From Pisaster brevispinus (taxonomy: Eukaryota > Echinodermata > Asteroidea > Forcipulatida > Asteriidae), in contig JAMKCF010000003.1 in assembly GCA_023634235.1 (NCBI GenBank), positions 17,702,742 through 17,766,741 of the forward strand: a DNA stretch of 64,000 nucleotides, read 5' to 3'. Positions 52,083 to 63,029 of the stretch are shown piece by piece. The notes under the pieces were generated by a model. The model was not told where the DNA came from, ran no database searches, and was given only the letters and a program-made list of their open reading frames with translations. A program made the position numbers and the translations under genes. The number at the start of each line of letters is the position of its first letter. Within the stretch, counting starts at the first letter, position 1.

Positions 52083-52155
52083 GGAACACATAGCCCAGTG
52101 GTTGGTAGATAGTTTCTGGTGGATCGGGACCACGGTTCGAATCCCGACAAGTTCC
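52083..52155 (+). other. 73-nt tRNA-like domain, best-preserved example
   Basis: This monomer shows the tRNA resemblance most clearly. The domain is 73 nt, the size of a tRNA without CCA. Its ends GGAAC and GTTCC are perfectly complementary over 5 bp, like an acceptor stem. The TTCGAAT loop sits at positions 54-60, matching canonical T-loop numbering (T54, T55, C56, purine 57, A58). The A box starts at position 9, one base later than in a canonical tRNA. In this copy the D stem is weakened because GGG is GGT. The T stem keeps only two clear pairs next to the loop, and no anticodon stem with a convincing 7-nt loop lies in the right place. I read it as a tRNA-derived relic with promoter elements kept, not as a functional tRNA, and I do not assign an amino acid. 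Confidence 0.75.
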
Positions 52156-55133
52156 TTGATTCACTTTTTCTTTTTTCTGAGTCTAAAGATTTGAATCATG
52201 ATTTCACTTATGAGGTGAAAATTTCGATTGTCTTTGCGTGGAACAGATAGCCCAGTGGTTTTGAGATAGTTTCTGGTGGATCGGGACCACGGTTCGAATC
52301 CCGACAAGTTCCTTGATTCACTTTTTCCTTTTTCTGAGTCTAAAGATTTGAATCATGATTTCACTTATGAGTTAGGAATTTCACTTGTCTTTGCGTGGAA
52401 CCGATAGCCCAATGGTTGGGAGATATTTTCTGGTGGGTCGGGACCACGGTTCGAATCCCGGCAGTGTCCTCGTTTCTGTTTTTCTTTTTCTGAGTCTAAA
52501 TATTTGAATCATGAGTTCACTTATGAGGTAGGAATTTCGCTTGTCTTTGCGTGGAAAAGATAGCCCAGTGGTTGAGACATAGTTTCTGGTGGATCGGGAC
52601 CACGGTTCGAATCCCGGCAGTGTCCTCGTTTCTGTTTTTCCTTTTTCTGAGTCTAAAGATTTGAATCATGATTTCAGTAATGAGGTAGGAATTTCGATTG
52701 TCTTTGCGTGGAACACATAGCCCAGTGGTTGGGAGATAGTTTCTGGTGGATCGGGACCACGGTTCGAGTCCCGACAAGTTCCTTGATTCACTTTTTCTTT
52801 TTTCTGAGTCTAAAGATTTGAATCATGATCTCACTTATGAGGTGAAAATTTCGCATGTCTTTGCGTGGAACAGATAGCCCAGTGGTTGGGCGATAGTTTC
52901 TGGTGGATCGGGACCCCGGTTCGAATCCCGGCATGGTCCTTGATTTACAATTTATTTTGTCTAAGTCTTTAGATTTTAATCATGATTTCACTTATGAGGT
53001 AGAAATTTCGCTTGTCTTTGCGTGGAACAGATAGCCCAGTGGTTGGGAGATAGTTTCTGGTATATCGGGACCACGGTTCGAATCCCGACAAGGTCCTTGA
53101 TTGACTCTTTTTTTTCTGAGTCTAAAGATTTGAATCATGATTTCACTTATGAGGTAGGAATTTCGCTTGTCTTTGCGTGTAACAGATAGCCCAGTGGTTG
53201 GGAGATAGTTTCTGACGGGTCGGGACCACGGTTCGAATCCCGGCAGATTCCTTGATTCACTTTTTCTTTTTTCAGAGTCTAAAGATTTGAATCATGATTT
53301 CACTTATGACGTATGAATTTCGCTTGTCTTTGCGTGGAACACATAGCCCAATGGTTGGGAGATAGTTTCTGGGGGATCGGGACAACGGTTCGAATCCCGT
53401 CAAAAGCCTTGATTCACTTTATTTTTTTTTCTGAGTCTAAAGATTTGAATCATGATTTCACTTATGAGTTAGGAATTTCACTTGTCTTTGCGTGGAACCG
53501 ATAGCCCAGTGGTTTTGAGATAGTTTCTGGTGGATCGGAACCACGGTTCGAATCCCGACAAGTTCCTTGATTCACTTTTTCTTTTTTCTGAGTCTAAAGA
53601 TTTGAATCATGATTTCACTTATGAGTTAGGAATTTCACTTGTCTTTGCGTGTAACCGATAGCCCAATGGTTGGGAGATATTTTCTGTTGGGTCGGGACCA
53701 CGGTTCGAATCCCGGCAGTGTGCTCGTTTCTGTTTTTCCTTTTTCTGAGTCTAAAGATTTGAATCATGAGTTCACTTATGAGGTAGGAATTTCGCTTGTC
53801 TTTGCGTGGAAAAGATAGCCCAGTGGTTGAGACATGGTTTCTGGTGGATCGGGACCACGGTTCGAATCCCGGCAGTGTCCTCGTTTCTGTTTTTCCTTTT
53901 TCTGAGTCTAAAGATTTGAATCATGATTTCACTTATGATGTAAGAATTTCGCTTGTCTTTGCGTGAAACAGATAGCCCAGTGGTTTTGAGATAGTTTCTG
54001 GTGGATCGGGACCACGGTTCGAATCCCGACAAGTTCCTTGATTCACTTTTTCTTTTTCTGAGTCTAAAGATTTGAATCATGATGTCATTTATGAGGTAGA
54101 AATTTCGCTTGTCTTTTAGTGAAACACATAGCCCAGTGGTTGGTAGATAGTTTCTGGTGGATCGGGACAACGGTTCGAATCCCGTCAAAGTCCTTGATTC
54201 AATTTTTTTTTTTTTCTGAGTCTAAAGATTTGAATCATGAATTCACTAATGAGGTAGGAATTTCGCTTGTCTTTGCGTGAAACAGATAGCCCAGTGGTTG
54301 GGAGACAGTTTCTGGTGCATCGGGGCCCCGGTTCGAATCCAAGCAGGGTCCTCGATTCACTTTTTTTTTTCTAAGTCTTTATATTTGAATCATGATGTCA
54401 TTTATGAGGTGGAAATTTCGCTTGTCTTTTAGTGGAACACATAGCCCTGTGGTTGGTAGATAGTTTCTGGTGGATCGGGACCACGGTTCGAATCCCGACA
54501 AGTTCCTTGATTCGCTTTTTCTTTTTTGTGAGTCTAAAGATTTGAATCATGATTTCACTTATGAGGTGAAAATTTCGATTGTCTTTGCGTGGAACAGATA
54601 GCCCAGTGGTTTTGAGATAGTTTCTGGTGGATCGGGACCACGGTTCGAATCCCGACAAGTTCCTTGATTCACTTTTTCTTTTTTCTGAGTCTAAAGATTT
54701 GAATCATGATTTCACTTATGAGTGAGGAATTTCACTTGTCTTTGCGTGGAACCGATAGCCCAGTGGTTTTGAGATAGTTTCTGGTGGATCGGAACCACGG
54801 TTCGAATCCCGACAAGTTCCTTGATTCACTTTTTCTTTTTTCTGAGTCTAAAGATTTGAATCATGATTTCACTTATGAGTTAGGAATTTCACTTGTCTTT
54901 GCGTGTAACCGATAGCCCAATGGTTGGGAGATATTTTCTGGTGGGTCGGGACCACGGTTCGAATCCCGGCAGTGTCCTCGTTTCTGTTTTTCCTTTTTCT
55001 GAGTCTAAAGATTTGAATCATGAGTTCACTTATGAGGTAGGAATTTCGCTTGTCTTTGCGTGGAAAAGATAGGCCAGTGGTTGAGACATGGTTTCTGGTG
55101 GATCGGGACCACGGTTCGAATCCCGGCAGTGTC

Positions 55134-57022
55134 CTCGTTTCTGTTTTTCCTTTTTCTGAGTCTAAAGATTTGAATCATGATTTCAGTAATGAGGTAGGAA
55201 TTTCGATTGTCTTTGCGTGGAACAGATAGCCCAGTGGTTGGGAGATAGTTTCTGGTGGATCGAGACCCCGGTTCGAATCCCAGCAGTGTCCTTGATCTTC
55301 TTTTTCGTTTTTTTTCTGAGTCTAAGGGTTTGAATCATGATTTCACTTATGACGTATGAATTTCGCTTGTCTTTGCGTGGAACACATAGCCCAATGGTTG
55401 GGAGATAGTTTCTGGTGGATCGGGACAACGGTTCGAATCCCGTCAAAGTCCTTGATTCACTTTATTTTTTTATTCTGAGTCTAAAGATTTGAATCATGAA
55501 TTCACTAATGAGGTAGGAATTTCGCTTGTCTTTGCGTGAAACAGATAGCCCAGTAGTTGGGAGACAGTTTCTGGTGGATCGGGGCCCCGGTTCGAATCCC
55601 AGCAGGGTCCTCGATTCACTTTTTCTTTTTTCTAAGTCTTTATATTTGAATCATGATGTCATTTATGAGGTGGAAATGTCGCTTGTCTTTTAGTGGAACA
55701 CATAGCCCAGTGGTTGGTAGATAGTTTCTGGTGGATCGGGACCACGGTTCGAATCCCGACAAGTTCCTTGTTTCGCTTTTTCTTTTTTCTGAGTCTAAAG
55801 ATTTGAATCATGATTTCACTTATGAGGTGAAAATTTCGATTGTCTTTGCGTGGAAGAGATAGCCCAGTGGTTTTGAGATAGTTTCTGGTGGATCGGGACC
55901 ACGGTTCGAATCCCGACAAGTTCCTTGATTCACTTTTTCTTTTTTCTGAGTCTAAAGATTTGAATCATGATTTCACTTATGAGTTAGGAATTTCACTTGT
56001 CTTTGCGTGGAACCGATAGCCCAGTGGTTTTGAGATAGTTTCTGGTGGATCGGAACCACGGTTCGAATCCCGACAAGTTCCTTGATTCACTTTTTCTTTT
56101 TTCTGAGTCTAAAGATTTGAATCATGATTTCACTTATGATGTAGGAATTTCGCTTGTCTTTGCGTGGAACAGATAGCCCAGTGGTTGGGAGATAGTTTCT
56201 GGTGGGTCGGGACCACGGTTCGAATCCCGGCAGATTCCTTGATTCACTTTTTCTTTTTTCTGAGTCTAAAGATTTGAATTATGATTTCACTTATGACGTA
56301 TGAATTTCGCTTGTCTTTGCGTGGAACACATAGCCCAGTGGTTGGGAGATAGTTTCTGGTGGATCGGGACAACGGTTCGAATCCCGTCAAAGTCCTTGAT
56401 TCACTTTATTTTTTTTTCTGAGTCTAAAGATTTGAATCATGAATTCACTAATGAGGTATGAATTTCGCTTGTCTTTGCGTGGAACACATAGCCCAGTGGT
56501 TGGGAGATAGTTTCTGGTGGATCGGGACCACGGTTCGAATCCCGACAAGTTCCTTGATTCACTTTTTCTTTTTCTGAGTCTAAAGATTTGAATCATGATG
56601 TCATTTATGAGGTGGAAATTTCGCTTGTCTTTTAGTGAAACACATAGCCCAGTGGTTGGTAGATAGTTTCTGGTGGATCGGGACCACGGTTCGAATCCCG
56701 ACAAGTTCCTTGATTCGCTTTTTCTTTTTTCTGAGTCTAAAGATTTGAATCATGATTTCATTTATGAGGTGAAAATTTCGATTGTCTTTGCGTGGAACAG
56801 ATAGCCCAGTGGTTTTGAGATAGTTTCTGGTGGATCGGAACCACGGTTCGAATCCCGACAAGTTCCTTGATTCACTTTTTCTTTTTTCTGAGTCTAAAGA
56901 TTTGAATCATGATTTCAATTATGAGTTAGGAATTTCACTTGTCTTTGCGTGGAACCGATAGCCCAGTGGTTGAGACATGGTTTCTGGTGGATCGGGACCA
57001 CGGTTCGAATCCCGGCAGTGTC
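55134..57022 (+). repeat. 12-monomer higher-order repeat (~1,889 bp), copy 1
   Basis: CTCGTTTCTG landmarks at 55,134, 57,023 and 58,912 are each 1,889 bp apart, with the same variants between. Internal gain and loss of single monomers makes local offsets of 1,732 bp at about 56,600. Confidence 0.82.
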
Positions 57023-58911
57023 CTCGTTTCTGTTTTTCCTTTTTCTGAGTCTAAAGATTTGAATCATGATTTCAGTAATGAGGTAGGAATTTCGATTGTC
57101 TTTGCGTGGAACAGATAGCCCAGTGGTTGGGAGAAAGTTTCTGGTGGATCGAGACCCCGGTTCGAATCCCAGCAGTGTCTTTGATCTTCTTTTTCGTTTT
57201 TTTCTGAGTCTAAGGGTTTGAATCATGATTTCACTTATGACGTATGAATTTCGCTTGTCTTTGCGTGGAACACATAGCCCAATGGTTGGGAGATAGTTTC
57301 TGGTGGATCGGGACAACGGTTCGAATCCCGTCAAAGTCCTTGATTCACTTTATTTTTTTTTCTGAGTCTAAAGATTTGAATCATGAATTCACTAATGAGG
57401 TAGGAATTTCGCTTGTCTTTGCGTGAAACAGATAGCCCAGTGGTTGGGAGACAGTTTCTGGTGGATCGGGGCCCCGGTTCGAATCCCAGCAGGGTCCTCG
57501 ATTCACTTTTTCTTTTTTCTAAGTCTTTATATTTGAATCATGATGTCATTTATGAGGTGGAAATGTCGCTTGTCTTTTAGTGGAACACATAGCCCAGTGG
57601 TTGGTAGATAGTTTCTGGTGGATCGGGACCACGGTTCGAATCCCGACAAGTTCCTTGTTTCGCTTTTTCTTTTTTCTGAGTCTAAAGATTTGAATCATGA
57701 TTTCACTTATGAGGTGAAAATTTCGATTGTCTTTGCGTGGAAGAGATAGCCCAGTGGTTTTGAGATAGTTTCTGGTGGATCGGGACCACGGTTCGAATCC
57801 CGACAAGTTCCTTGATTCACTTTTTCTTTTTTCTGAGTCTAAAGATTTGAATCATGATTTCACTTATGAGTTAGGAATTTCACTTGTCTTTGCGTGGAAC
57901 CGATAGCCCAGTGGTTTTGAGATAGTTTCTGGTGGATCGGAACCACGGTTCGAATCCCGACAAGTTCCTTGATTCACTTTTTCTTTTTTCTGAGTCTAAA
58001 GATTTGAATCATGATTTCACTTATGATGTAGGAATTTAGCTTGTCTTTGCGTGGAACAGATAGCCCAGTGGTTGGGAGATAGTTTCTGGTGGGTCGGCAC
58101 CACGGTTCGAATCCCGGCAGATTCCTTGATTCACTTTTTCTTTTTTCTGAGTCTAAAGATTTGAATTATGATTTCACTTATGACGTATGAATTTCGCTTG
58201 TCTTTGCGTGGAACACATAGCCCAGTGGTTGGGAGATAGTTTCTGGTGGATCGGGACAACGGTTCGAATCCCGTCAAAGTCCTTGATTCACTTTATTTTT
58301 TTTTTCTGAGTCTAAAGATTTGAATCATGATGTCATTTATGAGGTGGAAATTTCGCTTGTCTTTTAGTGAAACACATAGCCCAGTGGTTGGTAGATAGTT
58401 TCTGGTGGATCGGGACCACGGTTCGAATCCCGACAAGTTCCTTGATTCGCTTTTTCTTTTTTCTGAGTCTAAAGATTTGAATCATGATTTCATTTATGAG
58501 GTGAAAATTTCGATTGTCTTTGCGTGGAACAGATAGCCCAGTGGTTTTGAGATAGTTTCTGGTGGATCGGGACCACGGTTCGAATCCCGACAAGTTCCTT
58601 GATTCACTTTTTCTTTTTTCTGAGTCTAAAGATTTGAATCATGATTTCACTTATGAGTTAGGAATTTCACTTGTCTTTGCGTGGAACCGATAGCCCAGTG
58701 GTTTTGAGATAGTTTCTGGTGGATCGGAACCACGGTTCGAATCCCGACAAGTTCCTTGATTCACTTTTTCTTTTTTCTGAGTCTAAAGATTTGAATCATG
58801 ATTTCAATTATGAGTTAGGAATTTCACTTGTCTTTGCGTGGAACCGATAGCCCAGTGGTTGAGACATGGTTTCTGGTGGATCGGGACCACGGTTCGAATC
58901 CCGGCAGTGTC
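57023..58911 (+). repeat. 12-monomer higher-order repeat (~1,889 bp), copy 2
   Basis: This is the second copy of 55,134-57,022. One monomer is missing near 58,320 and one extra GGTTTTGAG monomer is present near 58,700, so the total length is unchanged. A third copy begins at 58,912 and diverges after about 190 bp. Confidence 0.82.
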
Positions 58912-61610
58912 CTCGTTTCTGTTTTTCCTTTTTCTGAGTCTAAAGATTTGAATCATGATTTCAGTAATGAGGTAGGAATTTCGATTGTCTTTGCGTGGAA
59001 CAGATAGCCCAGTGGTTGGGAGAAAGTTTCTGGTGGATCGAGACCCCGGTTCGAATCCCAGCAGTGTCCTTGATCTTCTTTTTCGTTTTTGTTTTCTGAG
59101 TCTAAGGGTTTGAATCATGATTTCACTCATGCCGTATGAATTTCGCTTGTCTTTGTGTGGAACACATAGCCCAGTGGTTGGGAGATAGATTCTGGTGGAT
59201 CGGGACCACGGTTCGAATCCCGACAAGTTCCTTGATTCACTTTTTCTTTTTTCTGAGTCTAAAGATTTGAATCATGATCTCACTTATGAGGTGAAAATTT
59301 CGATTGTCTTTGCGTGGAACAGATAGCCCAGTGGTTTTGAAATAGTTTCTCGTGGATCGGGACCACGGTTCGAATGCCGGCAGTGTCATTGATTCACTTT
59401 TTCCTTTTTCTGAGTCTAAAGATTTGAATCATGATTTCACTTATGTGGTAGGAATTTCGCTTGTATTTGCGTGGAACAGATAGCCCAGTGGTTGGGAGAT
59501 AGTTTCTGGTAGATCGGGACCACGGATCGAATCCCGGTAGGGTCCTAATCCCCTTTTTCTTTTATTCTGAGTCTAAAGATTTGAATCATGAGTTCACTTA
59601 TGTGGTAATAATTTCGCATGTCTTTGCGTGGAACAGATAGCCCAGTGGTTGGGCGATAGTTTCTGGTGGATCGGGACCACGGTTCGAATCCCGACAAGTT
59701 CCTTGATTCACTTTTTCTTTTTTCTGAGTCTAAAGATTTGAATCATGATTTCACTTATGAGTTAGGAATTTCACTTGTCTTTGCGTGGAACCGATAGCCC
59801 AATCGTTGGGAGATATTTTCTGGTGGGTCGGGACCACGGTTCGAATCCCGGCAGTGTCCTCGTTTCTGTTTTTCCTTTTTCTGAGTCTAAAGATTTGAAT
59901 CATGAGTTCACTTATGAGGTAGGAATTTCGCTTGTCTTTGCGTGGAAAAGATAGCCCAGTGGTTGAGACATGGTTTCTGGTGGATCGGGACCACGGTTTG
60001 AATCCCGGCAGTGTCCTCGTTTCTGTTTTTCCTTTTTCTGAGTCTAAAGATTTGAATCATGATTTCAGTAATGAGGTAGGAATTTCGCTTGTCTTTGCGT
60101 GGAACAGATAGCCCAGTGGTTGGGAGATAGTTTCTGGTGGGTCGTGACCACGGTTCGAATGCCGGCAGTGTCCTTGATTCACTTTTTCCTTTTTCTGAGT
60201 CTAAAGATTTGAATCAAAGATTTCAATTTTGATTTCACTTATGAGGTAGGAATTTCGCTTGTCTTTGCGTGGAACAGATAGCCCAGTGGTTTGGAGATAG
60301 TTTCTGGTGGGTCGGGACCACGGTTCGAATCCCGGCAGTGTCCTTGATTACCTTTTTCTAAGTCTTTAGATTTGAATCATGATTTCACTTATGAGGTAGG
60401 AATTTCGTTTGTCTTTGGGTGGAACAGATAGCCCAGTGGTTGGGAGATAGTTTCTGGTCGATCTGGACCACGGTTCGAATCCCGGCAGTGTCCTTGATCT
60501 TCTTTTTCTTTTTCTCTGAGTCTAAAGATTTGAATCATGATTTCACTTATGAGGTAGGAATTTCGCTTGTCTTTGCGTGGAACAGATAGCCCAGTGGTTG
60601 GGAGATAGTTTCTGGTGGGTCGGGACCACGGTTCGAATCCCGACAAGGTCCTAGATTCACTTTTTCTTTGTTTGAAGTCTTTAGATTTGAATCATGATTT
60701 CACTTATGAGGTAGGAATTTCGCTTGTCTTTGCGTGGAACAAATAGCCCAGTGGTTGGGAGATAGTTTCGGGTGGGTCGGGACCACGGTTCGAATCCCGG
60801 CAGTGTCCTTGATTCACTTTTTCTTTTTTCTGAGTCTAAAGATTTGAATCATGATTTCACTTATGAAGTAGGAATTTCGCATGTCTTTGCGTCGAACAGA
60901 TAGCCCAGTGGTTGGGAGATATTTCTGGTGGGTCGGGACCACGGTTCGAATCCCGGCAGATTCCTTGATTCACTTTTTCTTTTTTCTGAGTCTAAAGATT
61001 TGAATCATGATTTCACTTATGACGTATGAATTTCGCTTGTCTTTGCGTGGAACACATAGCCCAGTGGTTGGGAGAGAGTTTCTGGTGGATCGGGGCCCCG
61101 TTTCCAATCCCGGCAGGGTCGTTGATTCACTTTTTTCTTTTTCCTAAGTCTTTAGATTTGAATCATGATTTCACTTATGTGGTAGGACTTTCGCTGGTCT
61201 TTGCGTGGAACAGATAGCCTCGTGGTTGGGAGATAGTTTTTTAGTGGATCGGGACCACGGTTCGAATCCCGACAAGGTCCTTGACTCACCTTTTCTTTTT
61301 TCTGAGTCTAAAGATTTGAATCATGATTTCACTTATGAGGTAGATATTTCGCTTGTCTTTGCGTGGAACAAATAGCCCAGTGGTTGGGAGATAGTTTCTG
61401 GTGGGTCGGGACCACGGTTCTAATCCCGGCAGTGTCCTTGATTCAATTTTTCTTTTTTCTAAGTCCAAAGATTTGAATCCTGATTTCACTTATGAGGTAG
61501 GAATTTCGCTTGTCTTTGCGTGGAACAAATAGCCCAGTGGTTGGGAGATAGTTTCTGGTGGGTCGGGACCACGGTTCGAATGCCGGCAGTGTCCTTGATT
61601 CACTTTTTCC

Positions 61611-62120
61611 TTTTTCTGAGTCTAAAGATTTGATTTAAAGATTTCAATTTTGATTTCACTTATGAGGTAGGAATTTCGCTTGTCTTTGCGTGGAACAGAT
61701 AGCCCAGTGGTTTGGAGATAGTTTCTGGTGGGTCGGGACCACGGTTCGAAAGTCGGCAGTGTCCTTGATTCACTTTTTCCTTTTTCTGACTCTAAAGATT
61801 TGAATCAAAGATTTCAATTTTGATTTCACTTATGAGGTAGGAATTTCGCTTGTCTTTGCGTGGAACAGATAGCCCAGTGGTTTGGAGATAGTTTCTGGTG
61901 GGTCGGGACCACGGTTCGAATCCCGGCAGTGTCCTTGATTCACTTTTTCCTTTTTCTGAGTCTAAAGATTTGAATCAAAGATTTCAATTTTGATTTCACT
62001 TATGAGGTAGGAATTTCGCTTGCTTTGCGTGGAACAGATAGCCCAGTGGTTTGGAGATAGTTTCTGGTGGGTCGGGACCACGGTTCGAATCCCGGCAGTG
62101 TCCTTGATTCACTTTTTCCT
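61611..62120 (+). repeat. Three tandem 170-bp monomers with a 13-bp spacer duplication
   Basis: TTTTTCTGAG landmarks at 61,611, 61,781 and 61,951 are 170 bp apart. The extra 13 bp comes from a tandem duplication in the spacer: AAAGATTTGAATC followed by AAAGATTTCAATT. A single copy of the same variant lies at about 60,200-60,235. Confidence 0.85.
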
Positions 62121-62910
62121 TTTTCTAAGTCTTTAGATTTGAAACATGAGTTCACTTATGTGGTAAGAATTTCGCATTTCTTTGTGTGGAACAGATAGCC
62201 CAGTGGTTGGCCGATAGTTTCTGGTGGATCGGGACCCGGTTCGAATCCCGGCATGGTCCTTGATTCACAATTTTTGTTGTCTAAGTCTTTAGATTTGAAT
62301 CATGATTTCACTTATGAGGTAGGAATTTCGCTTGTCTTTGCGTGGAACAAATAGCCCAGTGGTTGGGAGATAGTTTCGGGTGGGTCGGGACCACGGTTCG
62401 AATCCCGGCAGTGTCCTTGTTTCACTTTTTTTTTTTCTGAGTCTAAAGATTTGAATCATGATTTCACTTATGACGTATGAATTTCGATTGTCTTTGCGTT
62501 GAACACATAGCCCCGTGGTTGGGAGATAGTTTCTGGTGGATCGGGACCACCGTTTTAATCCCGGCAGGGTCGTTGATTCACTTTTTTTTGTCTGAGTATA
62601 AAGATTTGAATCATGATTTCACTTATGTGGTAGGACTTTCGCTGGTCTTTGCGTGGAACAGATAGCCTCGTGGTTGGGAGATAGTTTTTTAGTGGATCGG
62701 GACCACGGTTCGAATCCCGACAAGGTCCTTGACTCACCTTTTCTTTTTTCTGAGTCTAAAGATTTGAATCATGATTTCACTTATGAGGTAGATATTTCGC
62801 TTGTCTTTGCCTGGAACAAATATCACAGTGGTTGGGAGATAGTTTCTGGTGGGTCGGGACCACGGTTCGAATCCTGGCAGTGTCCTTGATTCACTTTTTC
62901 TTTTTTCTGA

Positions 62911-63029
62911 GTCTAAAGATTTGAATCATGATTTCACTTATGAGGTAGGAATTTCGCTTGTCTTTGCGTGGATCGGGACCACTGTTCGAATCCCGGCAGT
63001 GTCCTCGATTCACTTTTTCCTTTTTCTGA
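62911..63029 (+). repeat. 119-bp monomer lacking the A box (38-bp deletion)
   Basis: The monomer reads TTTGCGTGGATCGGGACC at about 62,964-62,980. In a full monomer GTGGA occurs twice, 38 bp apart, once before the A box and once before TCGGGACC. Here only one GTGGA remains (62,968-62,972) and the 38 bp with the whole A box is gone, as expected for deletion between short direct repeats. The B box has GTTCGAATCC intact. Confidence 0.9.

Larger units (their letters stand above)
49801..60150 (+). repeat. Array region 6: GTTCC-ended subfamily
   Basis: This region is marked by domain ends CCCGACAAGTTCC, spacers GAGGTGAAAATTTCGATTG, GGTTTTGAGATAG after the A box, and CCTCGTTTCTG in place of CCTTGATTCAC. 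Block periods include 1,415 bp (CCAAAG at 49,819 and 51,234), 785 bp (51,234 and 52,019) and 1,889 bp (55-59 kb). A CTTTTAGTGGAACAC variant is confined to about 54-58.4 kb. Confidence 0.82.

Noticed and set aside
52083..52155. Functional tRNA gene
   Set aside because: Length, T loop and A/B boxes fit, but the T stem is mostly mismatched and the anticodon arm does not fold in place. Alternative readings give loops TTCTGGT or ATCGGGA, with different anticodons, so no identity can be supported.
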